NCBI RefSeq assembly: GCF_900100275.1 | Contig: NZ_FNET01000023.1 | Span: 1 to 64,000 of the forward strand | Source: Lentzea albidocapillata subsp. violacea | Lineage (GTDB): Bacteria; Actinomycetota; Actinomycetes; Mycobacteriales; Pseudonocardiaceae | Length of the DNA stretch: 64,000 nt | Direction: 5' to 3' | In this document: positions 8,078-17,225 of the stretch, in pieces | How the letters are laid out: each line of letters opens with the position of its first letter | How positions within the stretch are numbered: the first letter of the stretch is position 1 | The notes under the pieces: generated by a model | What the model saw: only the letters and a program-made list of their open reading frames with translations | Database searches by the model: none | Told to the model about the DNA's origin: nothing | Program-made: the position numbers and the translations under genes

Positions 8078-9024
8078 TGACGGTTCTCGTGCTCGCCGCG
8101 GACCGGGATCCCACAGCCGATCGAGTCATCCGCACCCTGCACGAGCGGGATGTGCCGCATGTCCGGTTCGACACAGCGCGATTCCCACTGGAAGCAGCCA
8201 TCGACGCGGAGTTGCGGCAAGGCCGGTGGACCGGACGGTTGCGGACGAACGGGAAGATCGTCGCGTTGGAGGAGCTGCGATCGATCTGGTACCGCAGCCC
8301 CGCCGCGTTCGAGTTCCCCGGCACGCTGTCCGCGACCGAACGCCAGTGGGCGACGACCGAGTCCAAGCTGGGCCTCGGAGGAGTCCTGGCAGCTCTGCCC
8401 GTGTGTTGGGTGAACCATCCGGCACGCAACGCGGACGCGGCGTACAAGCCCGTACAGCTGGTCACCGCCGCTCGATGTGGCCTCCAGGTGGCGGACACAC
8501 TCGTCACGAACGAAGCCGAGGCCGTTCGCCGGTTCGCCTGCGGCGGCGAGGTGGTGACCAAAGCGTTCGGCTCACCTTCCATCCGGGAGGAGGGAGTCCG
8601 GAAGGTCACCTTCACCGCGCTCGTGACCGAGAGCGATCTCGCTGACCTGCGTGGAATCGAGGTCAGCGCTCACCAGTTCCAGCGCTGGGTCCCCAAGCTG
8701 TGCGACGCGCGGGTGATCGTGGTCGGCGATCGGCTGTTCGCCGCCGCCATCCACGCTCGGACCGAGGAGACCCGCGTCGACTGGCGCAACGACTACAGCG
8801 CCCTGCGGTACGAACGGATCGAGCCGCCGGGCCAGGTCACGAACGGTGTGCGCGGATACTGCGCCGCACTCGGCCTCGTTTACGGAGCGTTCGACTTCGT
8901 CATCAGACCGGACGGCGCGTGGGTGTTTCTCGAGTGCAACGCGGGCGGCCAGTACGGATGGATCGAGGACGAGATCGAGGCACCGATCAGCGAGGCGATC
9001 GCCGACGTTCTGGAGGCCGGATGA
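8077..9024 (+). CDS. ATP-grasp ribosomal peptide maturase (graspetide ligase)
   Basis: This 315-residue ATP-grasp enzyme is of the MvdC/MvdD/SAV_5884 type. It is predicted to activate Asp/Glu side chains of the core as acyl phosphates and join them to Ser/Thr (or Lys). MTVLVLAADRDPTADRV is the N-terminal substrate domain. IWYRSP is characteristic of these maturases, and FDFVIRPDGAWVFLECNAGGQYGWIE holds the Mg/ATP-binding Asp, Glu and Asn near residues 270-295. It is translationally coupled to the precursor and to the downstream methyltransferase by ATGA overlaps. Confidence 0.93.
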   Translation: MTVLVLAADRDPTADRVIRTLHERDVPHVRFDTARFPLEAAIDAELRQGRWTGRLRTNGKIVALEELRSIWYRSPAAFEFPGTLSATERQWATTESKLGLGGVLAALPVCWVNHPARNADAAYKPVQLVTAARCGLQVADTLVTNEAEAVRRFACGGEVVTKAFGSPSIREEGVRKVTFTALVTESDLADLRGIEVSAHQFQRWVPKLCDARVIVVGDRLFAAAIHARTEETRVDWRNDYSALRYERIEPPGQVTNGVRGYCAALGLVYGAFDFVIRPDGAWVFLECNAGGQYGWIEDEIEAPISEAIADVLEAG

Positions 9025-10136
9025 CGGCCTGGCAGCAGCTGGCCCGCAGGCTCGCGGACGAGGTCGAGGCGGACGGCGCCACCGCCTGGCGGGATGCGCT
9101 GGAATCGGTGCCACGGCACGTTTTCGTGCCCAGGTTCTACGTCCAGCAAGCCGATGGGGCGTGGACTGAGACGACGTCGCGGGACGACGGCTGGATGACC
9201 GCCGTCTACCGGGACCGGCCGCTGGTCACCGAACTCGCCACGACGCCGGAAGGCCACCGCGTCACCGTCTCGTCGTCGACCAAACCGGGACTCATGGTCC
9301 GCATGCTCGAAGCCCTCGACCTGCACGCAGGTCATCGAGTGCTGGAAATCGGCACCGGTACGGGCTACAACGCCGCGCTGCTCGCGCACCGGCTCGGGTC
9401 CGAGCACGTGTTCTCAGTCGACATAGGTGCCTTGCTCGTCAACGCCGCCCGTGCACGGCTGACCGGACTGGGACTTGCCCCTACTCTCGCGGCCACGCAC
9501 GGCGCTGATGGCTGGCCGCAGCATGCTCCGTTCGACCGAATCATCGCGACGTGCTCGCTACCTCAGGTGCCAAGGGCATGGGCAGAACAAGTCAGCGAAG
9601 GAGGCCGTGTCCTCGTGGACCTCAAACCGAGCGTCCACGCCGGCAACCTCGTGTCGCTCACACGTCACGCCGATCGCCTCGAAGGAAGGTTCCTGCCTCG
9701 ATGGGCGGGATTCATGGCGATCCGCGATGAGGACAGCGCACCGGAAACCCTCGTTCCAGCAGTCGACCTCGATGAGGAAACGCGTTCGGCCACACGGCTG
9801 GATCCTCTTCCATGGTCGTCCCTCGTGCCGTGGTTCCTCGCTCAGGCAGCTTTGCCGGGCAAGGTGACGTTCGGCTACCGCGGAGACAAGGCGGTCTTCA
9901 GCACCAACGACGGCTCGTGGGCCTCGGTCGGATTGAAGCCGGACGACACGGGGGAACGTGAAGTGCGCCAAGGCGGTCCAGTCCGGATCTGGGACGCGTT
10001 CGAAGCCGCACAACGAACGTGGGACGAACTCGGCCGGCCGAACTGGGACCGCCTTGGACTGACGGTCACACCCGATGGCCGCCATCGCGTCTGGCTCGAC
10101 GCTCCGGCGAGCGGCATCGGGTGGGACCTCAGGTGA
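9021..10136 (+). CDS. PCMT-type methyltransferase of the ATP-grasp RiPP system
   Basis: This 371-residue SAM methyltransferase resembles protein-L-isoaspartate O-methyltransferase. VLEIGTGTGYNAALLA is motif I, and FDRIIATCSLPQVPRAW is the PCMT post-I region. Homologues in graspetide clusters methylate an Asp side chain of the cyclised core, which then collapses to an aspartimide, as in fuscimiditide-type products. Here that target would be an Asp of the core, which is an inference. It has a C-terminal extension of about 170 residues, usual for this subfamily. The start is ATG 9021, overlapping the ligase stop. Confidence 0.9.
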   Translation: MTAWQQLARRLADEVEADGATAWRDALESVPRHVFVPRFYVQQADGAWTETTSRDDGWMTAVYRDRPLVTELATTPEGHRVTVSSSTKPGLMVRMLEALDLHAGHRVLEIGTGTGYNAALLAHRLGSEHVFSVDIGALLVNAARARLTGLGLAPTLAATHGADGWPQHAPFDRIIATCSLPQVPRAWAEQVSEGGRVLVDLKPSVHAGNLVSLTRHADRLEGRFLPRWAGFMAIRDEDSAPETLVPAVDLDEETRSATRLDPLPWSSLVPWFLAQAALPGKVTFGYRGDKAVFSTNDGSWASVGLKPDDTGEREVRQGGPVRIWDAFEAAQRTWDELGRPNWDRLGLTVTPDGRHRVWLDAPASGIGWDLR

Positions 10137-10138
10137 AG

Positions 10139-13084
10139 CTATGTCCTGGCATTCGAACGGCCGCGCAGCACCGTGGCCGCGACCGACGCGTTCTTGATCG
10201 CCGTCTCGATCTGCGCCATCGACGAACCGGAGGTGATCCCCGGAACCGTCGCGGTGTTCAACGCGTACAACGTGAACGTGTACGGGTTGGTCGAGCCGCC
10301 AGGGCAGGGCCCGAAGTACTTCAGGGAGTTGGCACCGGATCCCATCGCCTTCTGCTTCGCCGCGCCCTGGCCCGGCACGGCGAACCCGGACCCCAGGTTC
10401 TCCGGCAGCGAACGGGAACCACCCGGAATGTCCCAGATCGCCCAATGGAGCTTGTTGCCGTTGTTCACGCGGTCCGCGAACACGATGGCGTAGGCCTTCG
10501 CCCCGGCGGACTCACCCCACGCGAACGACGGCGACGGGTCCTGGCCCGCGACACCGTCACCGGCGCACGTGTGCTTGGCCGGGATCATCGCGTCGTCCGC
10601 GAACGCCGGGGACGTCAGCTTGAAAGCACTGCCGCCGCCTTCGTAGACGATGTCGATGTGCAGGACCCGGTCGTTGCCGGCCGAGCCGTCCTTGTCGGTC
10701 GTCGTGGTCAGCCAGATGTCGCCCTCCCGGTCCACCTCGACCGTGCGCAGGCGGTTGTAGGTGCCCTGGAAGTAGATCTGCTGGTCGACGAGGTTGCCGT
10801 TGGCGTCGATGCGCATGCGGTAGATGCGCTGGCCGACGGTGGTGGCGACGAAGACGTAGTCGTTGATGATCGTCAGGCCGGAGGGTGAGGCCTGCGAGGT
10901 CGACCAGGTCTTCTTCGGCGGGACGGTGCCGGCGCAGTCGCCGATCGTGCCCTCGCAGGGCCGCCAGCCGTAGTTGCCGCCCTTGGTGATCAGGTTGACC
11001 TCGTCCTGCCGCGAGTTGCCGAACTCCGTGGCCCACAGGCGTCCCCGCGAGTCGAAGTCGAGGCCCTGCACGTTGCGGTGGCCATAGCTCCAGATCGCCT
11101 TGCCGGGGAACGGGTTGTCGGACGGGATGGAGCCGTCCGGGTTGACCCGCAGGATCTTGCCCGCGTTGGTGTTCAGGTTCTGCGCGTTGTTCTCGTTCTG
11201 CGCGTCACCGGTCGAGATGAACAGGTACCGGCCGTCCGGGCTGAACCTCAGGCGCCCGCCGTTGTGGTAGCGGTTCTTCGGCACGCCGTCGAGCAACGTC
11301 GTCCAGCCGGTCAGCCGCGTGCCGTCGAACTGGGCCCTGACCAGGCGGTTTCCGCCGCTGTAGGTGTGGTAGACGTACACGAACCGGTCGGCGGCGAAGT
11401 TCGGCGACACCTCGATGCCGAGCGCGCCGCCCTCACCGTTCGTGCCCATGGCGCCGGGCACCTTGCCGACGACGGTCTTGGCGCCGGCCTCGGTCACGCG
11501 CAGGACGTTGAACGTCTCGCGCTCGGTCACCAGCGCCGAGCCGTCGGGCAGGAACGCGAGACCCCACGCCACGTCGACGCCGCCGGCGATCTGCTTGACC
11601 GTGCCGGGGTTCGGCACACCGGTGCCGCCGCCGGCCGTCGGCTTGACGGAGATCTCGTTCGAGAACGGCGAGAGGTTGCCCGCCGCGTCCTTGGCGCGCA
11701 CCTTCACCGCGTACGTCTGGCCGGTCACCAGGCCGGCGACGGTCGCCGACGTGGCCGAACCGTCCGCGGTCTGCTTCAGGGCACCGTCGAAGTGGATCTC
11801 GTAGCCGGTGACGGCCACGTTGTCGCTCGAAGCGCCCCAGGCGATGGCGACGCTGGTGGAGGTGGCGCCGGTGGAACGCAGGGTGCCCGGAGTGGTGGGC
11901 GCCTGGTTGTCCACGGGCGCGGGCTTGGTGCGGCCCGGCACGTTGTTCGACGCCTGCGAGACGTTGCCGGCGCGGTCCTTCGCGAACACGGTCCAGTCGT
12001 ACTCGACATCGGGACGCAGGCCGGTCGCGGTCGCCTCCAGCACGTTGCCGACGCTCGTGACGAGCTGGCCGTGCTGGTAGATGTCATAGCCGGTGACGCC
12101 CACGTTGTCGGTGGCCGCCTCCCACTTCAGCGACACGGAGTTGTGGGTCGAGCTGACGAACTGCAGGTTGCGCGGCGGCGTCGGTGCCTCGTTGTCCGGC
12201 GGGCCGACCAGCACGGCGGTCAGTTTGTCCGCGTTCGGGCCGCCGTTCGCGGTCGTCGCGGTCGCCTTGATCCTGTTCGCGCCGGCGTGCAGCGTGACCT
12301 TCGCGGTCCGCGTCCGCCACGTCGTCCACGCGCCCGTGCCGGGGAACGAGACGGTCTGCGCGTGGGCGCCGTCCACGGTCACCGAGACCGGGCGGTCGGC
12401 CGTCGTCCCGTTGGCGTAGCGGAACGTCAGGTCGTGCTCGCCACCGGACTCGGCGTTGATCGTGTACTCGACCGACGAGCCGATGACGTTGTTGTAGTTG
12501 ACGAACCCGCGGCCGGAGAAGCCCGCCCAGTTGGACTCGACCACGCCCTGGCTGATCGTCGCGTCCTCCGCCTCCTGCTCCAGCGCGGGAATGGACGCGA
12601 GCTCCTCGACCTCCAGGTAGTCGAGGTTGGGGCCACCGGTGGCACCGGTGGACGTGAGCTTGATCTTGTTCGAGCCCGCGTTCAGGTTCACGGTGTTCTC
12701 GGCGGACATCCACGTCGTCCACGCGCCGGTACCGGCGAACGCGCGCTCGTCGACGGCGAGGCTGCCGTTGACGCTCACGTCGACCGGCCGGTTGGCCGTG
12801 GTTCCGTTGGCGTAGCGGAAGACCAGCTTGGCCTGGCCCGCCTTCGACGCGGTGACGGTGAACTCGACCGAGCTCCCCGCGACGTTGTCGGCGTTCACGA
12901 ACCCGGCCCCGGAGAACCCGGCGTGGTTCGACTCCACCACGCCCTGCGAGATCGTCGCGTTCTCCGCTTCGTACCGCACCGGTGCCGCGAGGGCCTCCGG
13001 TACCGACATCACTGCGACGGCTGTTGTGCAGGCAACACCCATCGCGCCGAACGCGCGAAACGTCCGGCTTCTACTCGGTGCCAC
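10139..13084 (-). CDS. Secreted PQQ-type sugar dehydrogenase with CBM, FN3 and PEBP-like domains
   Basis: This is a 981-residue secreted protein. Approximate order: signal peptide 1-34 (ALAAP); two CBM6/35-like carbohydrate-binding modules, each opening with a YEAENATISQG-like or EQEAEDATISQG-like strand; two fibronectin type III domains (APTPPRNLQF, APTTPGTLRS); a six-bladed glucose/sorbosone dehydrogenase domain (AWGLAFLPDG, YHNGGRLRFSPDGRYLFIS, YGHRNVQGL); and a C-terminal YbhB/PEBP-like domain (PAKHTCAGDG, HWAIWDIP). It probably oxidises carbohydrate ends outside the cell, although PQQ use is inferred. The start is GTG 13084 with GGGAGG upstream. The stop lies 2 bases from the convergent methyltransferase stop. 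Confidence 0.88.
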   Translation of the reverse strand: MAPSRSRTFRAFGAMGVACTTAVAVMSVPEALAAPVRYEAENATISQGVVESNHAGFSGAGFVNADNVAGSSVEFTVTASKAGQAKLVFRYANGTTANRPVDVSVNGSLAVDERAFAGTGAWTTWMSAENTVNLNAGSNKIKLTSTGATGGPNLDYLEVEELASIPALEQEAEDATISQGVVESNWAGFSGRGFVNYNNVIGSSVEYTINAESGGEHDLTFRYANGTTADRPVSVTVDGAHAQTVSFPGTGAWTTWRTRTAKVTLHAGANRIKATATTANGGPNADKLTAVLVGPPDNEAPTPPRNLQFVSSTHNSVSLKWEAATDNVGVTGYDIYQHGQLVTSVGNVLEATATGLRPDVEYDWTVFAKDRAGNVSQASNNVPGRTKPAPVDNQAPTTPGTLRSTGATSTSVAIAWGASSDNVAVTGYEIHFDGALKQTADGSATSATVAGLVTGQTYAVKVRAKDAAGNLSPFSNEISVKPTAGGGTGVPNPGTVKQIAGGVDVAWGLAFLPDGSALVTERETFNVLRVTEAGAKTVVGKVPGAMGTNGEGGALGIEVSPNFAADRFVYVYHTYSGGNRLVRAQFDGTRLTGWTTLLDGVPKNRYHNGGRLRFSPDGRYLFISTGDAQNENNAQNLNTNAGKILRVNPDGSIPSDNPFPGKAIWSYGHRNVQGLDFDSRGRLWATEFGNSRQDEVNLITKGGNYGWRPCEGTIGDCAGTVPPKKTWSTSQASPSGLTIINDYVFVATTVGQRIYRMRIDANGNLVDQQIYFQGTYNRLRTVEVDREGDIWLTTTTDKDGSAGNDRVLHIDIVYEGGGSAFKLTSPAFADDAMIPAKHTCAGDGVAGQDPSPSFAWGESAGAKAYAIVFADRVNNGNKLHWAIWDIPGGSRSLPENLGSGFAVPGQGAAKQKAMGSGANSLKYFGPCPGGSTNPYTFTLYALNTATVPGITSGSSMAQIETAIKNASVAATVLRGRSNART

Positions 13085-13231
13085 TGTTGTGCCTCCCACG
13101 AGACGGGTAGGGGGTTCACGACGGAGCGGCGGCGGATTCAGTTTTAGACAGGAAAGTTTCTTGACTGTCGCGCAGATCACACCACCGCGCGAGAGCTGAG
13201 TCAACCCCGTCCCGATTGGGCCGGAAAGCGC

Positions 13232-13384
13232 TTACCTGTCCCGGTTCTCCGCGAGGGCGGCGATGAGATCCGAGACGGACCGGCTGAGCAGCAGGTCGAT
13301 CATGTGGACACCTGTGGACTCACGCCGCTGCCATCCCAGGCGCTCGGCGAGCGTCGACAGCTTGATGATCTCCTGGGTGTCCAT
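13232..13384 (-). CDS. Possible 50-residue protein of unknown function
   Basis: The open frame begins MDTQEIIKLSTLAERLGW and ends AALAENRDR. Codon third positions are strongly GC-biased, as in neighbouring genes, which favours real coding, but no clear ribosome binding site precedes the ATG. It sits just upstream of the secreted dehydrogenase gene and could share its transcript. No family is recognised. Confidence 0.35.
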   Translation of the reverse strand: MDTQEIIKLSTLAERLGWQRRESTGVHMIDLLLSRSVSDLIAALAENRDR

Positions 13385-13473
13385 GGCGGCAGAGGATATG
13401 GGCAGCGCCTCGCCCGTTCGCGCAGGCCCGGCCGATGATCCACACGAAAGGGATCATGGCGAAAGATCACACC

Positions 13474-13497
13474 GATGGACCTGTCCAATCCGTACGT
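13474..13497. promoter_or_regulatory. Perfect 24-bp palindrome upstream of the TetR gene
   Basis: The arms TCCAATCCGTAC and GTACGGATTGGA are exact reverse complements with no spacer, ending 41 bases before the TetR start. Length and symmetry suit a TetR operator and suggest autoregulation. It could also influence the minus-strand dehydrogenase promoter region. Confidence 0.7.
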
Positions 13498-13538
13498 ACG
13501 GATTGGATTTCCCACCCTGTCCCTGCGACCATCTACCG

Positions 13539-14132
13539 GTGCCCAGGGTCAGCCAGGACCACCTCGACGCCCGCCGCCGTCAGATCCTCGACGGTGCGCG
13601 TGCCTGTTTCGCGCGACACGGCTACGAGGGTGCCACGGTACGCCGTCTGGAAGAAGCCACGAGCCTCTCTCGCGGCGCGATCTTCCACCACTTCCGTGAC
13701 AAGGAGTCGCTCTTCCTCGCACTCGCCGAGGACGACGCGCTCCGGATGGCGGACGTCGTCGCCGAGCAGGGCCTCGTCCAGGTCATGCGCGACCTGCTCG
13801 ACGAGCCGGAGAAGCGGACCGGGGAGCACGCCGCCGACTGGCTCGGCACGCGCCTCGAGGTCTCCCGCCGGCTCCGCACCGACCCGGATTTCCGGGCGCG
13901 GTGGGCCGAACGCAGCGAGCAGCTCACCGCCGCCACCCGCCAGCGCCTCATCCGGCAGCGCGAAGCCGGCAACCTGCGCGACGACGTCGACGTCACGGTG
14001 CTGACCAGCTTCCTGGAACTCGTGCTGGAAGGCCTCGTCTCGCACCTCGCGATGGGGCTCCCGGCCGACGACATGGAACCCGTTCTCGATCTCGTGGAAG
14101 AAACCGTGCGGCGACACCGCCGCAACTCTTGA
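13539..14132 (+). CDS. TetR-family regulator resembling AcnR
   Basis: This 197-residue regulator has its DNA-binding domain in the first 60 residues (FARHGYEGATVRRLEEATSL...GAIFHHFRDK). That region and the following LFLALAEDDALRMADVV and VMRDLL segments closely match AcnR, the aconitase repressor of corynebacteria and mycobacteria. No aconitase gene is near, and the neighbours are a P450 and a sugar dehydrogenase. The target may therefore be in trans, or this may be an AcnR-like paralogue. GTG 13539 was chosen because homologues start close to PRVSQ; the ribosome binding site is weak. Confidence 0.85.
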   Translation: MPRVSQDHLDARRRQILDGARACFARHGYEGATVRRLEEATSLSRGAIFHHFRDKESLFLALAEDDALRMADVVAEQGLVQVMRDLLDEPEKRTGEHAADWLGTRLEVSRRLRTDPDFRARWAERSEQLTAATRQRLIRQREAGNLRDDVDVTVLTSFLELVLEGLVSHLAMGLPADDMEPVLDLVEETVRRHRRNS

Positions 14133-14163
14133 GAGTTCTTCACGTAGACCGCACTGTGGACAC

Positions 14164-15444
14164 ATGTCCCAGCTGAAGACCACCGCCCAGTTCTTCGCGC
14201 TGCGCACGCTCGTCCGCGGCTACGCGCTGATCGGTGACCCGTACGCGGGTGTCATGGCCTCGCCGCCGGACCGCGACCCGTACGCGATGTACGAGAAGGT
14301 GCGCGCCAAGGGCGACATGGTGCGCAGCCGCATGGGCGCCTACGTCACGCCGAGCCGCGAGATCTGCGACTCGGTGCTGCGGGACAACAGGTTCGTCACC
14401 GCGACCTTCGACGAGGCGTCGATGGTGCCGATCACGTTGGTCAGGAACGGCGAGAAGATCGTCAACCCGGTGCAGGACTCGTTCCTGATGAAGAACCCGC
14501 CGGACCACACCCGCCTGCGCAGGCTCGTGCAGCCGTTCTTCACGCCAAGGGCTCTCAAGGACCGCACGGCGTCCATCCAGAAGATCGTGACCGACCACCT
14601 CGACCGGCTGGGCGACCGCTTCGACGTCGTCACCGAGTTCGCGTCGCAGGTGCCGATCCAGGTGATCGCCGATCTGCTGGGTGTTCCTGACGACCACAAG
14701 GACGTCTTCGCCCGCTGGGGCAGCGCCCTGGCGGAGACGCTCGACGGCGTGTGGTCACACCGGCAACTGAAGGACCTGCACGCCACGATCATCGAGTACA
14801 ACGACTTCATCGACGTCCTGATCGACGAACGCCGCCGCAACCCCCAGGACGACATCGTCAGCCACCTCGTGACGCAGCACGAGGACCTCAGCCGCGAGGA
14901 CCTCGTCGCCACCACCGGGTTGCTGCTCTTCGCGGGCTTCGAGACGACGGTCAACCTGATCAGCAACGGCGTGCTGAAGGCGTTCGAGAACCCCCACACC
15001 GTGGCGCCGCTGGCCCAGAGCCCCGAGTACGCCGAGGGGTTCGTCGAGGAGGTGCTGCGGCTCGACCCGCCCGTGCAGTACACGATCCGCTGGCCAGGGG
15101 AACGCCTCGAGCTGGCCGGGGTGTCGCTGCCGAAGGGCATGCCGGTGATGCTGCTGCTGGCGGCGGCGAACCGCGATCCGAGGGTGTTCGAGGACCCGCT
15201 GAAGTTCGACCCGACGCGGTCCAACGCGCGCGAGCACCTCGCGTTCAGCGCGGGCATCCACTACTGCATCGGCGCGGGCCTGAGCCGCATCGAGGGCTCG
15301 CTGGCGTTGCACGAACTCTTCAAGCGCTTCCCGAAACTCGCGGCGGACGGCCCGATGACGCGCAGGCGCTCGAAACTCATCCGCGGCGCGTTGCGACTTC
15401 CGGTACGGGCCAACGAAAGCAGCCGATCACTGACGGTGAAGTAA
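14164..15444 (+). CDS. Cytochrome P450
   Basis: This is a 426-residue soluble bacterial P450 monooxygenase. The I-helix motif is LLFAGFETT, ExxR is in EEVLR, and the haem loop FSAGIHYCIGAG has the thiolate ligand Cys368. The N-terminus lacks a membrane anchor. It begins 31 bases after the TetR gene on the same strand, so the two may be cotranscribed. No ferredoxin or reductase gene lies nearby. The substrate is unknown. The start at ATG 14164 fits the family. Confidence 0.94.
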   Translation: MSQLKTTAQFFALRTLVRGYALIGDPYAGVMASPPDRDPYAMYEKVRAKGDMVRSRMGAYVTPSREICDSVLRDNRFVTATFDEASMVPITLVRNGEKIVNPVQDSFLMKNPPDHTRLRRLVQPFFTPRALKDRTASIQKIVTDHLDRLGDRFDVVTEFASQVPIQVIADLLGVPDDHKDVFARWGSALAETLDGVWSHRQLKDLHATIIEYNDFIDVLIDERRRNPQDDIVSHLVTQHEDLSREDLVATTGLLLFAGFETTVNLISNGVLKAFENPHTVAPLAQSPEYAEGFVEEVLRLDPPVQYTIRWPGERLELAGVSLPKGMPVMLLLAAANRDPRVFEDPLKFDPTRSNAREHLAFSAGIHYCIGAGLSRIEGSLALHELFKRFPKLAADGPMTRRRSKLIRGALRLPVRANESSRSLTVK

Positions 15445-15545
15445 TGCTGACCTGGGGCTAATTTCGTTGCGGCGAGTGCTCGACTTCACCCGGCTGGAGC
15501 AATGTTCGTGCCCCAATGACACATCTGCGTAGTGCATTCTTAGAA

Positions 15546-15594
15546 GTGAGAGGGAGACCCGCCGCACCGCCGCCGCGACGGGCCTCCCTCTCAC
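15546..15594. terminator. Bidirectional terminator between P450 and POT transporter
   Basis: A 16-bp stem (arms 15546-15561 and 15579-15594, one mismatch) surrounds a 17-base loop between two convergent genes. Confidence 0.75.
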
Positions 15595-15607
15595 CTTGTC
15601 GAAAGCC

Positions 15608-17077
15608 CTATTCGACGCCCGACATCAGCTTCTTGATAGTCGGTGCCGCCACGGCCAGGCCGCCACCGAGAACGACGGCGGCGCCGCCCAGCGTGAGGAA
15701 GTAAGCCGACGGGCTCGTCGTGTAGAACTTCACGAGCTGCGCGGCCACACCGGTACCGGCCGAGCTCGCCAGGAACCACAGACCCATCGTCTGCGACGCG
15801 AACGCCTTGGGCGCCAGCTTCGTCGTGACCGAGAGACCGACCGGCGAGAGCATGAGCTCACCGGCGGTCATGAACAGGAACATCACCACGAGCCAGAGCG
15901 GCGTCACCTTGCCGTCGGCGGCCGAGTTGCTCGCGAAGTACATGAGCACGAACGACAGGCCGACGAGCACCAGCGCACCCGCGAACTTGCGCGGCGTGGA
16001 CGGCGCGCGGTTCGCGAGCCTCACCCACAGCAGCGCGAACACCGGCGCCAGCACGATGATCATGATCGGGTTGATCGACTGGAACCAGGCGACCGGGAAC
16101 TGCCAGCCGAACACGTGGTTGTCGACGTTCGAGTCGGCGAACTCCGCGATGACCGACGCGCTCTGCTCGAAGATCAGCCAGAACATCGCCGCCGCGATGA
16201 ACAGCGGGATGTAGGCGACGACCCGGGGACGCTCGTGCGGCAGCGTCTTCTTGCTGCGCAGCATGACGGTGAAGTAGCCGATCGGCAGCACGATGGACAT
16301 GATGCTGATCATCAGGATGACACCCTCGACACCGCCGAGGAAGAACGCCAGCACACCCAGCCCGACGATCGCCGCGGCGATGAGGCCGATCAGGCCGTAG
16401 ATGCGGCCCTTCTCCTGCGCGGGCAACGGGTTCGGCGCCACGGCGGCCGAGCCGCGCAGGTTCCTGCGGCCGTGGTGGTACTGGACCAGGCCGAGCGCCA
16501 TGCCGACCGCGGCCACGCTGAAGCCCCAGTGGAAGCCGAGGCCGTCCGCGAGCGCGCCGGTGATCAGCGGCGAGATGAAGCCACCGATGTTGATGGCCAT
16601 GTAGAAGATCGTGAAGCCGGCGTCACGGCGGTTGTCGTGCTGCTCGTAGAGCCCGCCGACGACGGTCGAGATGTTCGGCTTGAGCAGGCCCGTGCCGAGC
16701 ACGATGAGGACCAGGCCCGTGTAGACGCCCGCGAGGCCGATCGGCAGGGCCAGCGCGATGTGGCCGAACATGATCAGCACGCCGCCGTAGAACACCGACC
16801 GCTGCCCGCCCCAGACGCGGTCGGCCAGCCAGCCGCCCGCGACACCGGACATGTAGACCGCTGTGCCGTAGATGGCCACGACGGACAGGGCGAGCGCCTT
16901 GTCGACGCCAAGACCTCCCTCGGACACGGCTGTCCACAGGTAGAGGCCGAGGATGGCCTTCATCCCGTAGAACGAGAACCGTTCCCAGAGTTCGGTGAAG
17001 AACAGCGTGGACAGGCCTCGGGGGTGCCCGAAGAATCCCTTGTCCTGCGCGGAGATGCTGGCGCTTGGAGCGCTCAC
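15608..17077 (-). CDS. Proton-dependent oligopeptide transporter (POT/PTR family)
   Basis: This 489-residue MFS transporter of di- and tripeptides has about 12-14 membrane helices. The family signature ELWERFSFYG (ExxERFxYYG type) is in helix 1. The second PTR signature region FTIFYMAINIGGFISPLITG is near residues 150-170. I chose GTG 17077, preceded by GAGAGGA. A GTG ten codons upstream lacks a ribosome binding site. It stands alone between terminators. Confidence 0.92.
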   Translation of the reverse strand: MSAPSASISAQDKGFFGHPRGLSTLFFTELWERFSFYGMKAILGLYLWTAVSEGGLGVDKALALSVVAIYGTAVYMSGVAGGWLADRVWGGQRSVFYGGVLIMFGHIALALPIGLAGVYTGLVLIVLGTGLLKPNISTVVGGLYEQHDNRRDAGFTIFYMAINIGGFISPLITGALADGLGFHWGFSVAAVGMALGLVQYHHGRRNLRGSAAVAPNPLPAQEKGRIYGLIGLIAAAIVGLGVLAFFLGGVEGVILMISIMSIVLPIGYFTVMLRSKKTLPHERPRVVAYIPLFIAAAMFWLIFEQSASVIAEFADSNVDNHVFGWQFPVAWFQSINPIMIIVLAPVFALLWVRLANRAPSTPRKFAGALVLVGLSFVLMYFASNSAADGKVTPLWLVVMFLFMTAGELMLSPVGLSVTTKLAPKAFASQTMGLWFLASSAGTGVAAQLVKFYTTSPSAYFLTLGGAAVVLGGGLAVAAPTIKKLMSGVE

Positions 17078-17161
17078 GTCATCGTCCTCTCGTGTCAACG
17101 ATGTCACGGCGGATCTGGTCGAGATTACGCCGAACGCGCGTACGGTTTGAAATCAGGGTTG

Positions 17162-17205
17162 CGCCCAAGTGGCTTAACTCTCACGCCGGGGTGCGCACTT
17201 GGGCG
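17162..17205. promoter_or_regulatory. Inverted repeat upstream of the DinB-like gene
   Basis: CGCCCAAGTG (17162-17171) and CACTTGGGCG (17196-17205) form a 10-bp inverted repeat around 24 bases, ending 20 bases before the start of the next gene. It may be an operator or a leader hairpin; nothing more can be said. Confidence 0.35.
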
Positions 17206-17225
17206 AGATTTGATGCACTGCTGGG

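Noticed and set aside
13263..13538. A 92-codon N-terminal extension of the TetR protein
   Set aside because: The extension crosses the 24-bp operator-like palindrome and has no family similarity; TetR homologues begin near PRVSQ.
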